Source: Psychrobium sp051201665
GTDB taxonomy: Bacteria > Pseudomonadota > Gammaproteobacteria > Enterobacterales > Psychrobiaceae
NCBI RefSeq assembly: GCF_051201665.1
Contig: NZ_CP179210.1
Span: 3,658,001-3,722,000 of the forward strand
Direction: 5' to 3'
DNA length: 64,000 bases
Shown: piece by piece, positions 8,230 to 15,414 of the stretch
Layout of the letters: every line of letters starts with the position of its first letter
Position numbering within the stretch: the first letter of the stretch is position 1
Translations under genes and position numbers: made by a program
Notes under the pieces: generated by a model
Database searches by the model: none
The model's input: the letters and a program-made list of their open reading frames with translations, nothing else
What the model was told of the DNA's origin: nothing

Positions 8230-8424
8230 ATGCGCTGAAAATTATCCAAACTACGTCGCAATGTCACATTGCTTACTCATACTAAAATCAGGCCTCTCAC
8301 AGTACATCCTGACGCGGCCGCTTTTTTATGCGCTGAAAAATATTCAAGCTACGTCGCCATGTCACATTGCTTACTCTTATCAAAATAAGCCGCTATATGT
8401 TTCTTATATATGCGGCCGCTTTTT
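8230..8424 (+). repeat. Two terminal RyhB-like terminator modules
   Basis: The first module (to 8327) matches module 4 of the first block, including the GGCCTC stem variant. The last (8328-8424) keeps CCATGTCACATTGCTTACTC but has a rebuilt terminator: GCCGC-TATAT paired with ATATA-t-GCGGC, giving a longer stem with different loop sequence. This is likely the strongest stop of the array and separates it from the convergent ribD-like gene. Confidence 0.75.
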
Positions 8425-8481
8425 AATGTATTGAAAAATACGCTCGCAGGTTCGTGGCCTTGTATCTCAAATGAAAGATAT

Positions 8482-8907
8482 TTAAGAGCGACCGAGGTAT
8501 GAATTTAGAAACTCTCCAACTTGCTCTGCGCACAACCCTATCTCAACGTCGATTCCTGCTTGTCGTAAAATTTCAATGCCTTGACCGCTATTGCGCGGAT
8601 CAGGATCTAACAGCGCAACTACTACCTGTTTAATTCCCGATGAAACTAATGTCTTTGCACATGCAGGCGTACGCCCAACAAAGGAACAAGGCTCAAGCGT
8701 CACATATGCAGCCACGCCGTCCAAACTTCCTTTATAGTTATTTAACGCCTGCACTTCTGCATGTTCATAACCAACTGATTGTGTATAGCCCTCTGCAACA
8801 ATATTGTTTTCTCTGACAAGGACACAGCCGACTGGAGGATTGGGAATGCAATCTGGGAGAGCACGGCGTGATATCGCTAATGCTCTTAACATAAATTTAT
8901 CTGGCAT
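8482..8907 (-). CDS. Stand-alone RibD-type pyrimidine deaminase domain protein
   Basis: A 141-residue cytidine-deaminase-fold protein equal to the N-terminal half of RibD, which deaminates the pyrimidine intermediate in riboflavin synthesis. It has NPPVGCVLV (about 22-30), the zinc ligand/catalytic HAEVQAL (about 49-55) and PCSFVGRTPAC (about 73-83) with both zinc cysteines. The RibD reductase half (about 200 residues) is absent and the ORF ends naturally at the array boundary. Either it works with a separate reductase, or it is a diverged deaminase acting on another base. It starts 10 bp behind elbB, suggesting one operon. Confidence 0.75.
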   Translation of the reverse strand: MPDKFMLRALAISRRALPDCIPNPPVGCVLVRENNIVAEGYTQSVGYEHAEVQALNNYKGSLDGVAAYVTLEPCSFVGRTPACAKTLVSSGIKQVVVALLDPDPRNSGQGIEILRQAGIDVEIGLCAEQVGEFLNSYLGRS

Positions 8908-8917
8908 TCGTTAACTA

Positions 8918-9574
8918 CTACGCCATCATCTTAACTAATTGAGCGACACCGTTCTCAATGCCTGTTGCGGCTTGTGAGATTGACTGCGCTAACATGTAAG
9001 CGGGCGTCGAAATAACTTGGCGAGTTTCATCAACCACAATACCTTCAACGTCACATTCAATGTGTATTGCGCCCATTGCTTCGATCGCTTCTATTGTCGC
9101 AGGATCATTACCGATAGTTAGTTCAACACCTTTTCCATAGACACAAGGTAATAAAGCAGGCGCAATACACATGTATAATGCAGGACGTGAAAGCTTACTA
9201 AACTCTTTCAATGCAAAAAGCGTCGTACTATCAACCGTACTTTGAGCACCATTAAACGCAAAATCAGATAAATTTTTGGCAACGCCAAATCCACCAACCA
9301 CCACCACGCCGTCAAATTCTTCGACAACACAATTAGCAAGATCTTGCACATCGCCACGGTTGATCCTTGCAGCTTCTACCAAAACATTTCTAGAAGCAGT
9401 TGAATCTTCTTCACCTGTTAAATGATTGATCACGTGATGTTGCTCAATATTTGGCGCAAAGCACACAGCATTTATGCCAGCACGTTCAAGACTAAGTAAG
9501 GTTACAATTGCTTCTTGCAATTCCGCGCCATCATAAACCCCAGATCCAGATAAGATCACCGCTACTTTTTTCAT
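8918..9574 (-). CDS. elbB: Isoprenoid biosynthesis glyoxalase ElbB
   Basis: A 218-residue DJ-1/PfpI-superfamily protein of the ElbB group. It begins VAVILSGSGVYDGAELQEA, carries VVVVGGFGVAKNLSDFA (about 90-106) and the nucleophile-elbow-like ALYMCIAPALLP (about 131-142) with the conserved cysteine. E. coli ElbB has glyoxalase activity and increases isoprenoid yield. Length is normal. The ribD-like gene follows closely on the same strand. A hairpin (AAAGATCA...TGATCTTT, about 9631-9655) lies upstream of the start. Confidence 0.9.
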   Translation of the reverse strand: MKKVAVILSGSGVYDGAELQEAIVTLLSLERAGINAVCFAPNIEQHHVINHLTGEEDSTASRNVLVEAARINRGDVQDLANCVVEEFDGVVVVGGFGVAKNLSDFAFNGAQSTVDSTTLFALKEFSKLSRPALYMCIAPALLPCVYGKGVELTIGNDPATIEAIEAMGAIHIECDVEGIVVDETRQVISTPAYMLAQSISQAATGIENGVAQLVKMMA

Positions 9575-10085
9575 ATTTTCTCCCTAATTTTTAACCAAAA
9601 ATAATGATGCCATTAAAACAATTTATAACTAAAGATCAAATTAAATGATCTTTTTTTAAATTAATAGTGGCAATAAAAATCCAATCTGTTAAATTAACGC
9701 TCCGGCTAAGAAAACGCGGTTAATAATTCATCAATTAACGATTTATTTTTTGCATATTAAGAGCCAATTTGTTCAAAAAGTCTTCGGCAAACCCTATGCC
9801 AAGTTGTATGTATTATCCACATTACGTATAAAAAACATAAAATTTATTGATTTTATATTATCTCCCTATAAATCAACTTCTTATGTTAAATTTATTTAAC
9901 AGCTTTGTTATTTCATGTTTCTCGAAATATTTTATCCCACAGAGTTATCCACAGAAATACGACCTAAATATAAGTCAGTTTAGCTACATCATTAACGATA
10001 CCAATCATCTCGCTAACACCCTCTCAATTCGCGTGCTAAGATAGCACTCAAATTATCACTCATAATTACAAGAACGATCATATTT
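9575..10085. other. AT-rich intergenic region with two perfect DnaA boxes
   Basis: The 511-bp gap between elbB and polA has no convincing gene. The 65-codon frame at 9847 lacks a ribosome site and family features. TTATCCACA, the high-affinity DnaA box, occurs twice on the plus strand (9813-9821 and 9945-9953), with a near match TTATCCCACA at 9932-9941. The surroundings are very AT-rich. The promoter of polA must lie in the right part. A role in polA control or DnaA titration is conjecture. Confidence 0.5.
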
Positions 10086-12875
10086 ATGGCTACTGTTAAA
10101 GAAAATCCTTTTGTCCTCGTTGATGGATCATCCTATTTATTTCGCGCGTTTTTCGCCCCCCCTCACTTGACGAATTCAAAGGGTGAAGCGACTGGCGCAG
10201 TGTACGGCGTGATCAACATGCTGCGATCATTGATCAATCAATATAAGCCAAGCAATATGGTTGTCGTTTTTGACGCAAAAGGGCCAACCTTTAGAAATGA
10301 GATGTTCAGCGAATACAAAGCAAATCGTCCACCAATGCCAGACGATTTGAGAATTCAAATTGAGCCATTGCATGAATTAATCAAAGCCATGGGCATACCG
10401 TTAATTTCTATTCCTGGTGTTGAAGCTGATGATGTGATCGGAACCTTAGCAATGCAGGCCAGTAAACAAGGTATTCATACTTTGATTAGTACGGGTGATA
10501 AAGACATGGCTCAGTTGGTTGATGAGAACGTTACTCTTATCAATACTATGACAAATACTATTTTAGATCGTGACGGTGTGATTGAAAAATTTGGCGTGCC
10601 GCCAGAGCTCATCATCGACTTTCTTGGGTTAATGGGTGATAGCTCAGACAATATTCCTGGTGTGCCAAAGGTGGGGGAAAAAACTGCACTCGGCATGCTG
10701 CAAGGTATCGGCAGTGTAAATGATATTTATAACAATATTGATAAATTAGCGACCTTAAGTTTCCGCGGCGCTAAGACCATCGGTAAGCGCATGCTAGAGC
10801 ACGAGGAAATGGCGCGTTTATCGTACAAACTAGCCACAATCAAACTTGATGTAGAGCTAGAACAAGGTCATAAAGATTTTGTCATGGGTACGCCTGCTCA
10901 AGATAAAATTATTGAAATCTTAGGTCAATTAGAATTCAAACGCTGGTTAGCTGAAGCGTTAGATGGCCGTAATCCATTAGGTGTCGGCGATAATTCTACT
11001 TCTAGCCCTGGCTCAAACGACAACGAACCAGCTAATTCAAGTATTAAAACCAATGATTACCCAGTGCTCTATACACTAGGTCAAATGATGCAATGGTTGC
11101 GTAAACTTTCCGAAGCAAAAGAGTTTGCGTTCGATTTAGAAACAAACAGTTTAGATTACATGCAGGCGGAAATTATTGGCATGTCATTCGCGATAAAAAA
11201 TGATGATGAGTTTGAAGCAGCATACTTGCCACTCGCTCACGACTATGAAGAGGCGCCTAAACAAATCACCCGTGAAATGGCATTGGAGAAATTTAAACCT
11301 CTGCTAGAAGACGCTTCACTGAAGAAGATCGGTCAAAACTTAAAGTATGATCGCAATGTTCTTAAAAACTATGACATCACGTTAAATGGCATTAGTCACG
11401 ATACGATGTTGGCATCTTATGTGTTCAACTCAACTGCTGTTAAACATAATATGGATGCGCTATCACTTAAGTACCTTGGTCATAAAACGATTAAATTCGA
11501 AGATATCGCTGGTAAAGGTGCTAAACAACTGACGTTTAATCAAATAAAAATTAGCGAAGCGGCGCCTTATGCTGCTGAAGACGCTGATATTACACTACGT
11601 TTGCATCACAATCTCATTGAACGTTTAGACAGTGAACCGACTCTGCGTAAACTTTATGACACTATTGAAATGCCATTGTTGCCAGTGTTAGCAGATATGG
11701 AACGCAGTGGTGTACTTGTCGATGATACACAGTTATTCGAGCAAAGCGGTCAACTGGCGATTCGCATCGATGAATTAGAACAACAAGCATGGTCACTCGC
11801 CGGTGAAGAATTTAACTTGGGTTCGACTAAACAGCTTCAGGATATTTTGTTTAGCGAAGCAAAAATGTCACTTCCGGTTCTTAAAAAGACCCCAAAAGGC
11901 GCACCGTCTACTAATGAAGAAGTGTTACAAGAACTTGCCCATGATTACGAACTACCAAAAGTTATTTTGGAATACCGTAGTTTAACCAAACTAAAATCGA
12001 CTTATACCGATAAATTGCCATTAATGATCAATGCGTCAACCGGTCGTGTGCACACTAGCTATCATCAAGCCGTAACAGCAACTGGTCGTTTATCATCAAC
12101 GGATCCAAATTTACAAAATATTCCGATTAGAAGTGAAGAAGGTAAACGAATTCGCCAAGCATTTATTGCGCGCGATGGTTATCAAGTAGTTGCTATAGAT
12201 TACAGCCAAATTGAGTTACGTATCATGGCTCACTTGTCTCAAGATGAAGGACTATTAACAGCATTTGCAAATGATTTAGATATTCACCGCGCGACGGCAT
12301 CAGAAGTATTTAATACACCATTTGATGAAGTAACAACAGATCAACGCCGCAGTGCTAAAGCCGTAAACTTTGGTCTAATTTATGGTATGTCTGCGTTTGG
12401 TTTATCTAAGCAACTCGATATTCCTCGAGGATTAGCGCAGCAATATATCGATAGCTATTTCGATAAATACCCAGGCGTGATGCAATACATGGAAGACACT
12501 CGCACGAACGCTGCTGATAAAGGCTATGTTGAAACGCTAGACGGTCGTCGACTCTATTTACCGGATATAAAAGCAAGTAATGGTGCGCGTCGTAAAGCCG
12601 CTGAGCGTGCTGCGATTAACGCACCAATGCAAGGCACTGCTGCGGATATTATTAAAAAAGCAATGCTGTTAGTGAGTGCTTGGTTAAAACAGCAGCCAAG
12701 CGAACTTGCTACCATGATTATGCAAGTTCACGATGAATTAGTGTTTGAAGTGCAAACCGATAAAGTCGAGCAGTTTAATAAAGACGTTGCAGCACTAATG
12801 GCACAAGCTGCAGATTTAGATGTTCCTCTAATCGCAGAATCAGGATCTGGTGAAAATTGGCAACAAGCCCATTAA
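10086..12875 (+). CDS. polA: DNA polymerase I
   Basis: A 929-residue full-length family A polymerase. Residues 1-290 form the 5'-3' exonuclease (LVDGSSYLFRAFFA, VFDAKGPTFRNEM, GVEADDVIGTLA, GDKDMAQLV). About 325-510 is the proofreading exonuclease with DLETNSLD (about 352) and a later YAAEDADIT, so its metal ligands are kept. The C-terminus is the polymerase: DYSQIELR motif A (about 705), RRSAKAVNFGLIYG motif B (about 755) and QVHDELVFE motif C (about 880). It acts in Okazaki fragment maturation and repair. Three RNA-like repeats follow, at the place of spf in related orders. Confidence 0.98.
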   Translation: MATVKENPFVLVDGSSYLFRAFFAPPHLTNSKGEATGAVYGVINMLRSLINQYKPSNMVVVFDAKGPTFRNEMFSEYKANRPPMPDDLRIQIEPLHELIKAMGIPLISIPGVEADDVIGTLAMQASKQGIHTLISTGDKDMAQLVDENVTLINTMTNTILDRDGVIEKFGVPPELIIDFLGLMGDSSDNIPGVPKVGEKTALGMLQGIGSVNDIYNNIDKLATLSFRGAKTIGKRMLEHEEMARLSYKLATIKLDVELEQGHKDFVMGTPAQDKIIEILGQLEFKRWLAEALDGRNPLGVGDNSTSSPGSNDNEPANSSIKTNDYPVLYTLGQMMQWLRKLSEAKEFAFDLETNSLDYMQAEIIGMSFAIKNDDEFEAAYLPLAHDYEEAPKQITREMALEKFKPLLEDASLKKIGQNLKYDRNVLKNYDITLNGISHDTMLASYVFNSTAVKHNMDALSLKYLGHKTIKFEDIAGKGAKQLTFNQIKISEAAPYAAEDADITLRLHHNLIERLDSEPTLRKLYDTIEMPLLPVLADMERSGVLVDDTQLFEQSGQLAIRIDELEQQAWSLAGEEFNLGSTKQLQDILFSEAKMSLPVLKKTPKGAPSTNEEVLQELAHDYELPKVILEYRSLTKLKSTYTDKLPLMINASTGRVHTSYHQAVTATGRLSSTDPNLQNIPIRSEEGKRIRQAFIARDGYQVVAIDYSQIELRIMAHLSQDEGLLTAFANDLDIHRATASEVFNTPFDEVTTDQRRSAKAVNFGLIYGMSAFGLSKQLDIPRGLAQQYIDSYFDKYPGVMQYMEDTRTNAADKGYVETLDGRRLYLPDIKASNGARRKAAERAAINAPMQGTAADIIKKAMLLVSAWLKQQPSELATMIMQVHDELVFEVQTDKVEQFNKDVAALMAQAADLDVPLIAESGSGENWQQAH

Positions 12876-12928
12876 ATTAAGATAACTTAAAATTAATTTA
12901 CATTTAAATGAACTTAGTTAATTGGTTG

Positions 12929-13011
12929 CTGACTAACAGTATGTAGTTAGTTATCTCCTTAAGTTATATTTCCTTGTACCGAGCCTTTTAAAAAATGGCT
13001 CGGTTTTTTTT
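12929..13011 (+). ncRNA. Candidate sRNA behind polA, tandem copy A
   Basis: First of three repeats with a 141-142 bp period. It has a 5' hairpin ACTAAC-agtatgta-GTTAGT, a CU-rich single-stranded stretch with CTCCTT and TTTCCTT (able to pair with Shine-Dalgarno sequences), and the terminator CCGAGCC (12979-12985)/GGCTCGG (12997-13003) followed by eight T. It could also serve as the polA terminator. No Spot 42 sequence similarity is visible. No strong promoter was found. Confidence 0.5.
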
Positions 13012-13069
13012 GTCAAAAATTCATTAAAGAAATTTTAATGAAAAAAAGGTGAACTTTATCTAATAGCTG

Positions 13070-13153
13070 CTGACTAACAGTATGTAGTTAGTTATCTCCT
13101 TAAGTTATATTTCCTTGTACCGAGCCTTTTTATAAAATGGCTCGGTTTTTTTT
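13070..13153 (+). ncRNA. Candidate sRNA behind polA, tandem copy B
   Basis: Nearly identical to copy A over the transcribed part; terminator CCGAGCC (13120-13126)/GGCTCGG (13139-13145) then eight T. It is preceded by the palindrome CATTAAA-gaaat-TTTAATG (13022-13040) and a TATCTA box (13057-13062) with only a weak -35 (TTTAAT 13034-13039). These upstream parts are shared with copy C, which suggests a promoter/operator unit. Confidence 0.5.
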
Positions 13154-13211
13154 GTCAAAAATTCATTAAAGAAATTTTAATGAAAAAAAGGTGAACTTTA
13201 TCTAATAACCA

Positions 13212-13299
13212 CTGACTAAATATATGTAGTTAGTTATTTCCTTAAGTTATATTTCCTTGTACCGAGTCATTGTTATTAACATGGTCTCGGTTTTTTTTT
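13212..13299 (+). ncRNA. Candidate sRNA behind polA, tandem copy C
   Basis: Diverged copy: the 5' hairpin is shortened to ACTAA...TTAGT, CTCCTT becomes TTCCTT, and the terminator is rebuilt as CCGAG (13262-13266)/CTCGG (13286-13290) with an inner GTT/AAC pair and nine T. Retention of the hairpin, CU stretch and terminator despite base changes argues for an RNA function. The palindrome CATTAAA-gaaat-TTTAATG recurs at 13164-13182. Confidence 0.45.
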
Positions 13300-13360
13300 G
13301 CTTTTTTTAAAGTCGTCACTTCGTAAAAAACATGTGTAACGAATTAGTCATATTCTTTGT

Positions 13361-15122
13361 CTAGACCAGACATTGATCAGACAAAATTTGAAAATTTCCA
13401 TTTAAATTCCCTCCGGTGAGATCAGTAATTTGATAAGATGGTACCTTAATTTTTGAGGTGCATATGAATATAAAGATCAAACGGTTAGATCATCATGGGA
13501 TCGTTGCTGGTGTTATCGATGACTTACAAATAGTTTCTCTTTTAGATCAGTATCTACCTCAAGATGATAAGCAAGAAATCACGCCTGGTGAGGCCGTTAA
13601 AGGCATGATCATGAATGGACTTGGTTTTGCTAATCGTCCTTTATCCTTAAGTCCTCAGTTTTTCGACAATTTACCGCTCGAACATCTCTTTCGTGAAGGT
13701 GTGGAAGCAAGCCATTTTAATCGACATAAATTAGGTCGTACACTTGACCAATGCTTTGATTTTGGATGTGAAAATTTATTCTCAATGGTGGCGCATCAAG
13801 CTTGTGAACTAGAAAATGTCGACTTGACGTTCAACTCACTAGATACAACGAGTCACTCTCTTACTGGTGAGTACGCTTATGATGAAGATGGCTGTGATGA
13901 AAATGTCATTAAAATCACTCATGGCCACAGCAAAGCTCATCGTCCTGATTTAAAACAAGTCGTGCAGGAAATAATCGTCAGCCAGGATGGTGGTGTGCCA
14001 CTGGCCTGTAAGAACTGGGACGGTAACAGTGCCGATACCGCGGTGTTTAAAGAAAGATCAAAAGCACTTGTTAGCGAATTTAAAAAAAGCAAAGCGCCGC
14101 GTTACCTTGTTGCAGACTGCAAACTCTATCACAGCAAAAATGCAGAATTCTTGGCTCAATTGCTGTTCATTACACTTATACCTTCGACAATATTGCTTGA
14201 AAAAGAGTTAATTTCACGCGCATTAGAATCGGCGAAATGGACATCAATCGACGACAATTACAAATATAGGGTATACCACGTTGAGCATATGGATATAGAC
14301 CAACGCTGGATTGTTATGTACTCGGCAGCGGCGAATAGTCGTGCTGAAAAATCAGTGGCTAGGCAGGTTGAGCGCGCACATAAACAATTAGAGAAGGAGC
14401 TATTTCATATACAAGCGCAGCGTTTTGCCTGTGAGAATGATGCTAGACGAGCGCTGCTGAAGATTGATAAAAAGCTGAAATATCATCGACTCACCAACAT
14501 CGAATGCACAGCACATAAGGTTTATGAAGGTAAAGGCCGCCCGAAAAAGGATGCCAAAGTAAAGAGTCTTGAATGGCAAATAACGGCGGCAAGTGAGGAT
14601 AAAGCTGAGGCAATAAAATATGCTATCGAGCAAAAATCCTGCTTCGTATTAGCGACAAATATTGACGAAAAAGAGCTTTCAGCAGAAAAAATATTAGCGC
14701 ATTATAAGGCGCAATCAGCTGTGGAACGAGGGTTTAGATTCTTAAAAGATCCGCTCTTTTTCGTCTCATCACTTTTTATAAAAAAGCCCAGTAGAATCGA
14801 CGCTCTGCTGATGATTATGACACTTTCATTACTAGTTTATTCCATCGCCCAACGGCGTATGCGTAGCAACATGGCAAAGATACAGGCAAGCATTCCAAAT
14901 CAAATTAATAAACCGACTGAAACACCGACCTTACGTTGGGTATTTCAATGTTTTGAAGGGATAAATTTGATTCAGGAAGGAGCCGACTATCACTACCAGA
15001 AAATATATTTAGACGGTTTTAATGAGCTTAGAGCCAAGATCATAAATCTCATCGGCGGACATGCTAGGCATCTTTATAAAATAGAAAAAGTTACCTAGGG
15101 GTCTGATCAATGTCTGCTAGAC
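13361..15122 (+). mobile_element. IS1634-type insertion sequence with 6-bp target duplication
   Basis: Inverted ends CAGACATTGATCAGAC (13367-13382) and its exact complement (15101-15116) bound a 1750-bp element. CTAGAC at 13361-13366 and 15117-15122 is a direct 6-bp duplication, in the size range of the IS1634 group. One intact transposase gene lies inside. Perfect ends and target repeat mean a recent, probably still active copy. It inserted just downstream of the triple RNA repeat. Confidence 0.92.
13464..15098 (+). CDS. IS1634 family transposase
   Basis: About 544 residues of a DDE transposase (IS4 superfamily, IS1634 group). Diagnostic parts are the N-terminal KRLDHHGIVAGVIDDL, the first catalytic Asp in FNSLDTTSHSL (about 130), YLVADCKLYHS (second Asp, about 215) and the C-terminal AHYKAQSAVERGFRFLKDP (catalytic Glu in the Y-x-x-Q-x-x-V-E-R-x-F-R-F-L-K signature). 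I prefer ATG 13464, served by GAGGTG at 13455-13460, over the GTG at 13458 inside that site. Uninterrupted. Confidence 0.93.
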   Translation: MNIKIKRLDHHGIVAGVIDDLQIVSLLDQYLPQDDKQEITPGEAVKGMIMNGLGFANRPLSLSPQFFDNLPLEHLFREGVEASHFNRHKLGRTLDQCFDFGCENLFSMVAHQACELENVDLTFNSLDTTSHSLTGEYAYDEDGCDENVIKITHGHSKAHRPDLKQVVQEIIVSQDGGVPLACKNWDGNSADTAVFKERSKALVSEFKKSKAPRYLVADCKLYHSKNAEFLAQLLFITLIPSTILLEKELISRALESAKWTSIDDNYKYRVYHVEHMDIDQRWIVMYSAAANSRAEKSVARQVERAHKQLEKELFHIQAQRFACENDARRALLKIDKKLKYHRLTNIECTAHKVYEGKGRPKKDAKVKSLEWQITAASEDKAEAIKYAIEQKSCFVLATNIDEKELSAEKILAHYKAQSAVERGFRFLKDPLFFVSSLFIKKPSRIDALLMIMTLSLLVYSIAQRRMRSNMAKIQASIPNQINKPTETPTLRWVFQCFEGINLIQEGADYHYQKIYLDGFNELRAKIINLIGGHARHLYKIEKVT

Positions 15123-15167
15123 TTATATTCACTGTAAGAAAAATTGTAAATAGATAGTGAGGAAGTT

Positions 15168-15350
15168 ATGCGTGATATCACCGAAGACCAAGCTCAAGAT
15201 ATTATTTATGACTCAGCGTTTGAAGTTACTGAATCACCACGTAAACGTTCAAATGTCGCTAAGCGACGTGCGGTTAGAGCAAGGATAGATGAAATCAATG
15301 AACAGCGAGAATTACGCCGTTTAATTGAAGAAGAATGGGATCACGATTAG
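15168..15350 (+). CDS. PA3496 family small protein
   Basis: A 60-residue basic/acidic helical protein whose second half (KRRAVRARIDEINEQRELRRLIEEEW) matches the pattern of PA3496-family putative envelope integrity proteins, typically 55-65 residues. It has no membrane segment. GAGG at 15161-15164 precedes the ATG. The native upstream region has been separated from the polA side by the IS1634 element. Function is unproven in the family. Confidence 0.65.
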   Translation: MRDITEDQAQDIIYDSAFEVTESPRKRSNVAKRRAVRARIDEINEQRELRRLIEEEWDHD

Positions 15351-15414
15351 ATTTCAATTAAACCCAAGTAACAAACTTGGGTTAACAGGGTCAAGTAAAC
15401 TTCTAGCTTGTCAG

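Noticed and set aside
6397..8434. Short open frames of 60-112 codons starting MNLMMLFII or similar in the repeat array
   Set aside because: They recur because the DNA repeats; they run through terminator hairpins, change frame between modules and lack ribosome sites. The structure is explained better by RyhB-like RNAs.
9813..9953. Chromosomal origin oriC
   Set aside because: Only two perfect DnaA boxes, no GATC cluster or 13-mer array, and none of the usual oriC neighbours.
9847..10044. 65-codon frame upstream of polA
   Set aside because: Very AT-rich, no ribosome site, no family features and it spans a DnaA box.
12929..13299. Spot 42 (spf) itself
   Set aside because: The position fits but none of the Spot 42 sequence I can recall is present; kept only as a positional analogue.
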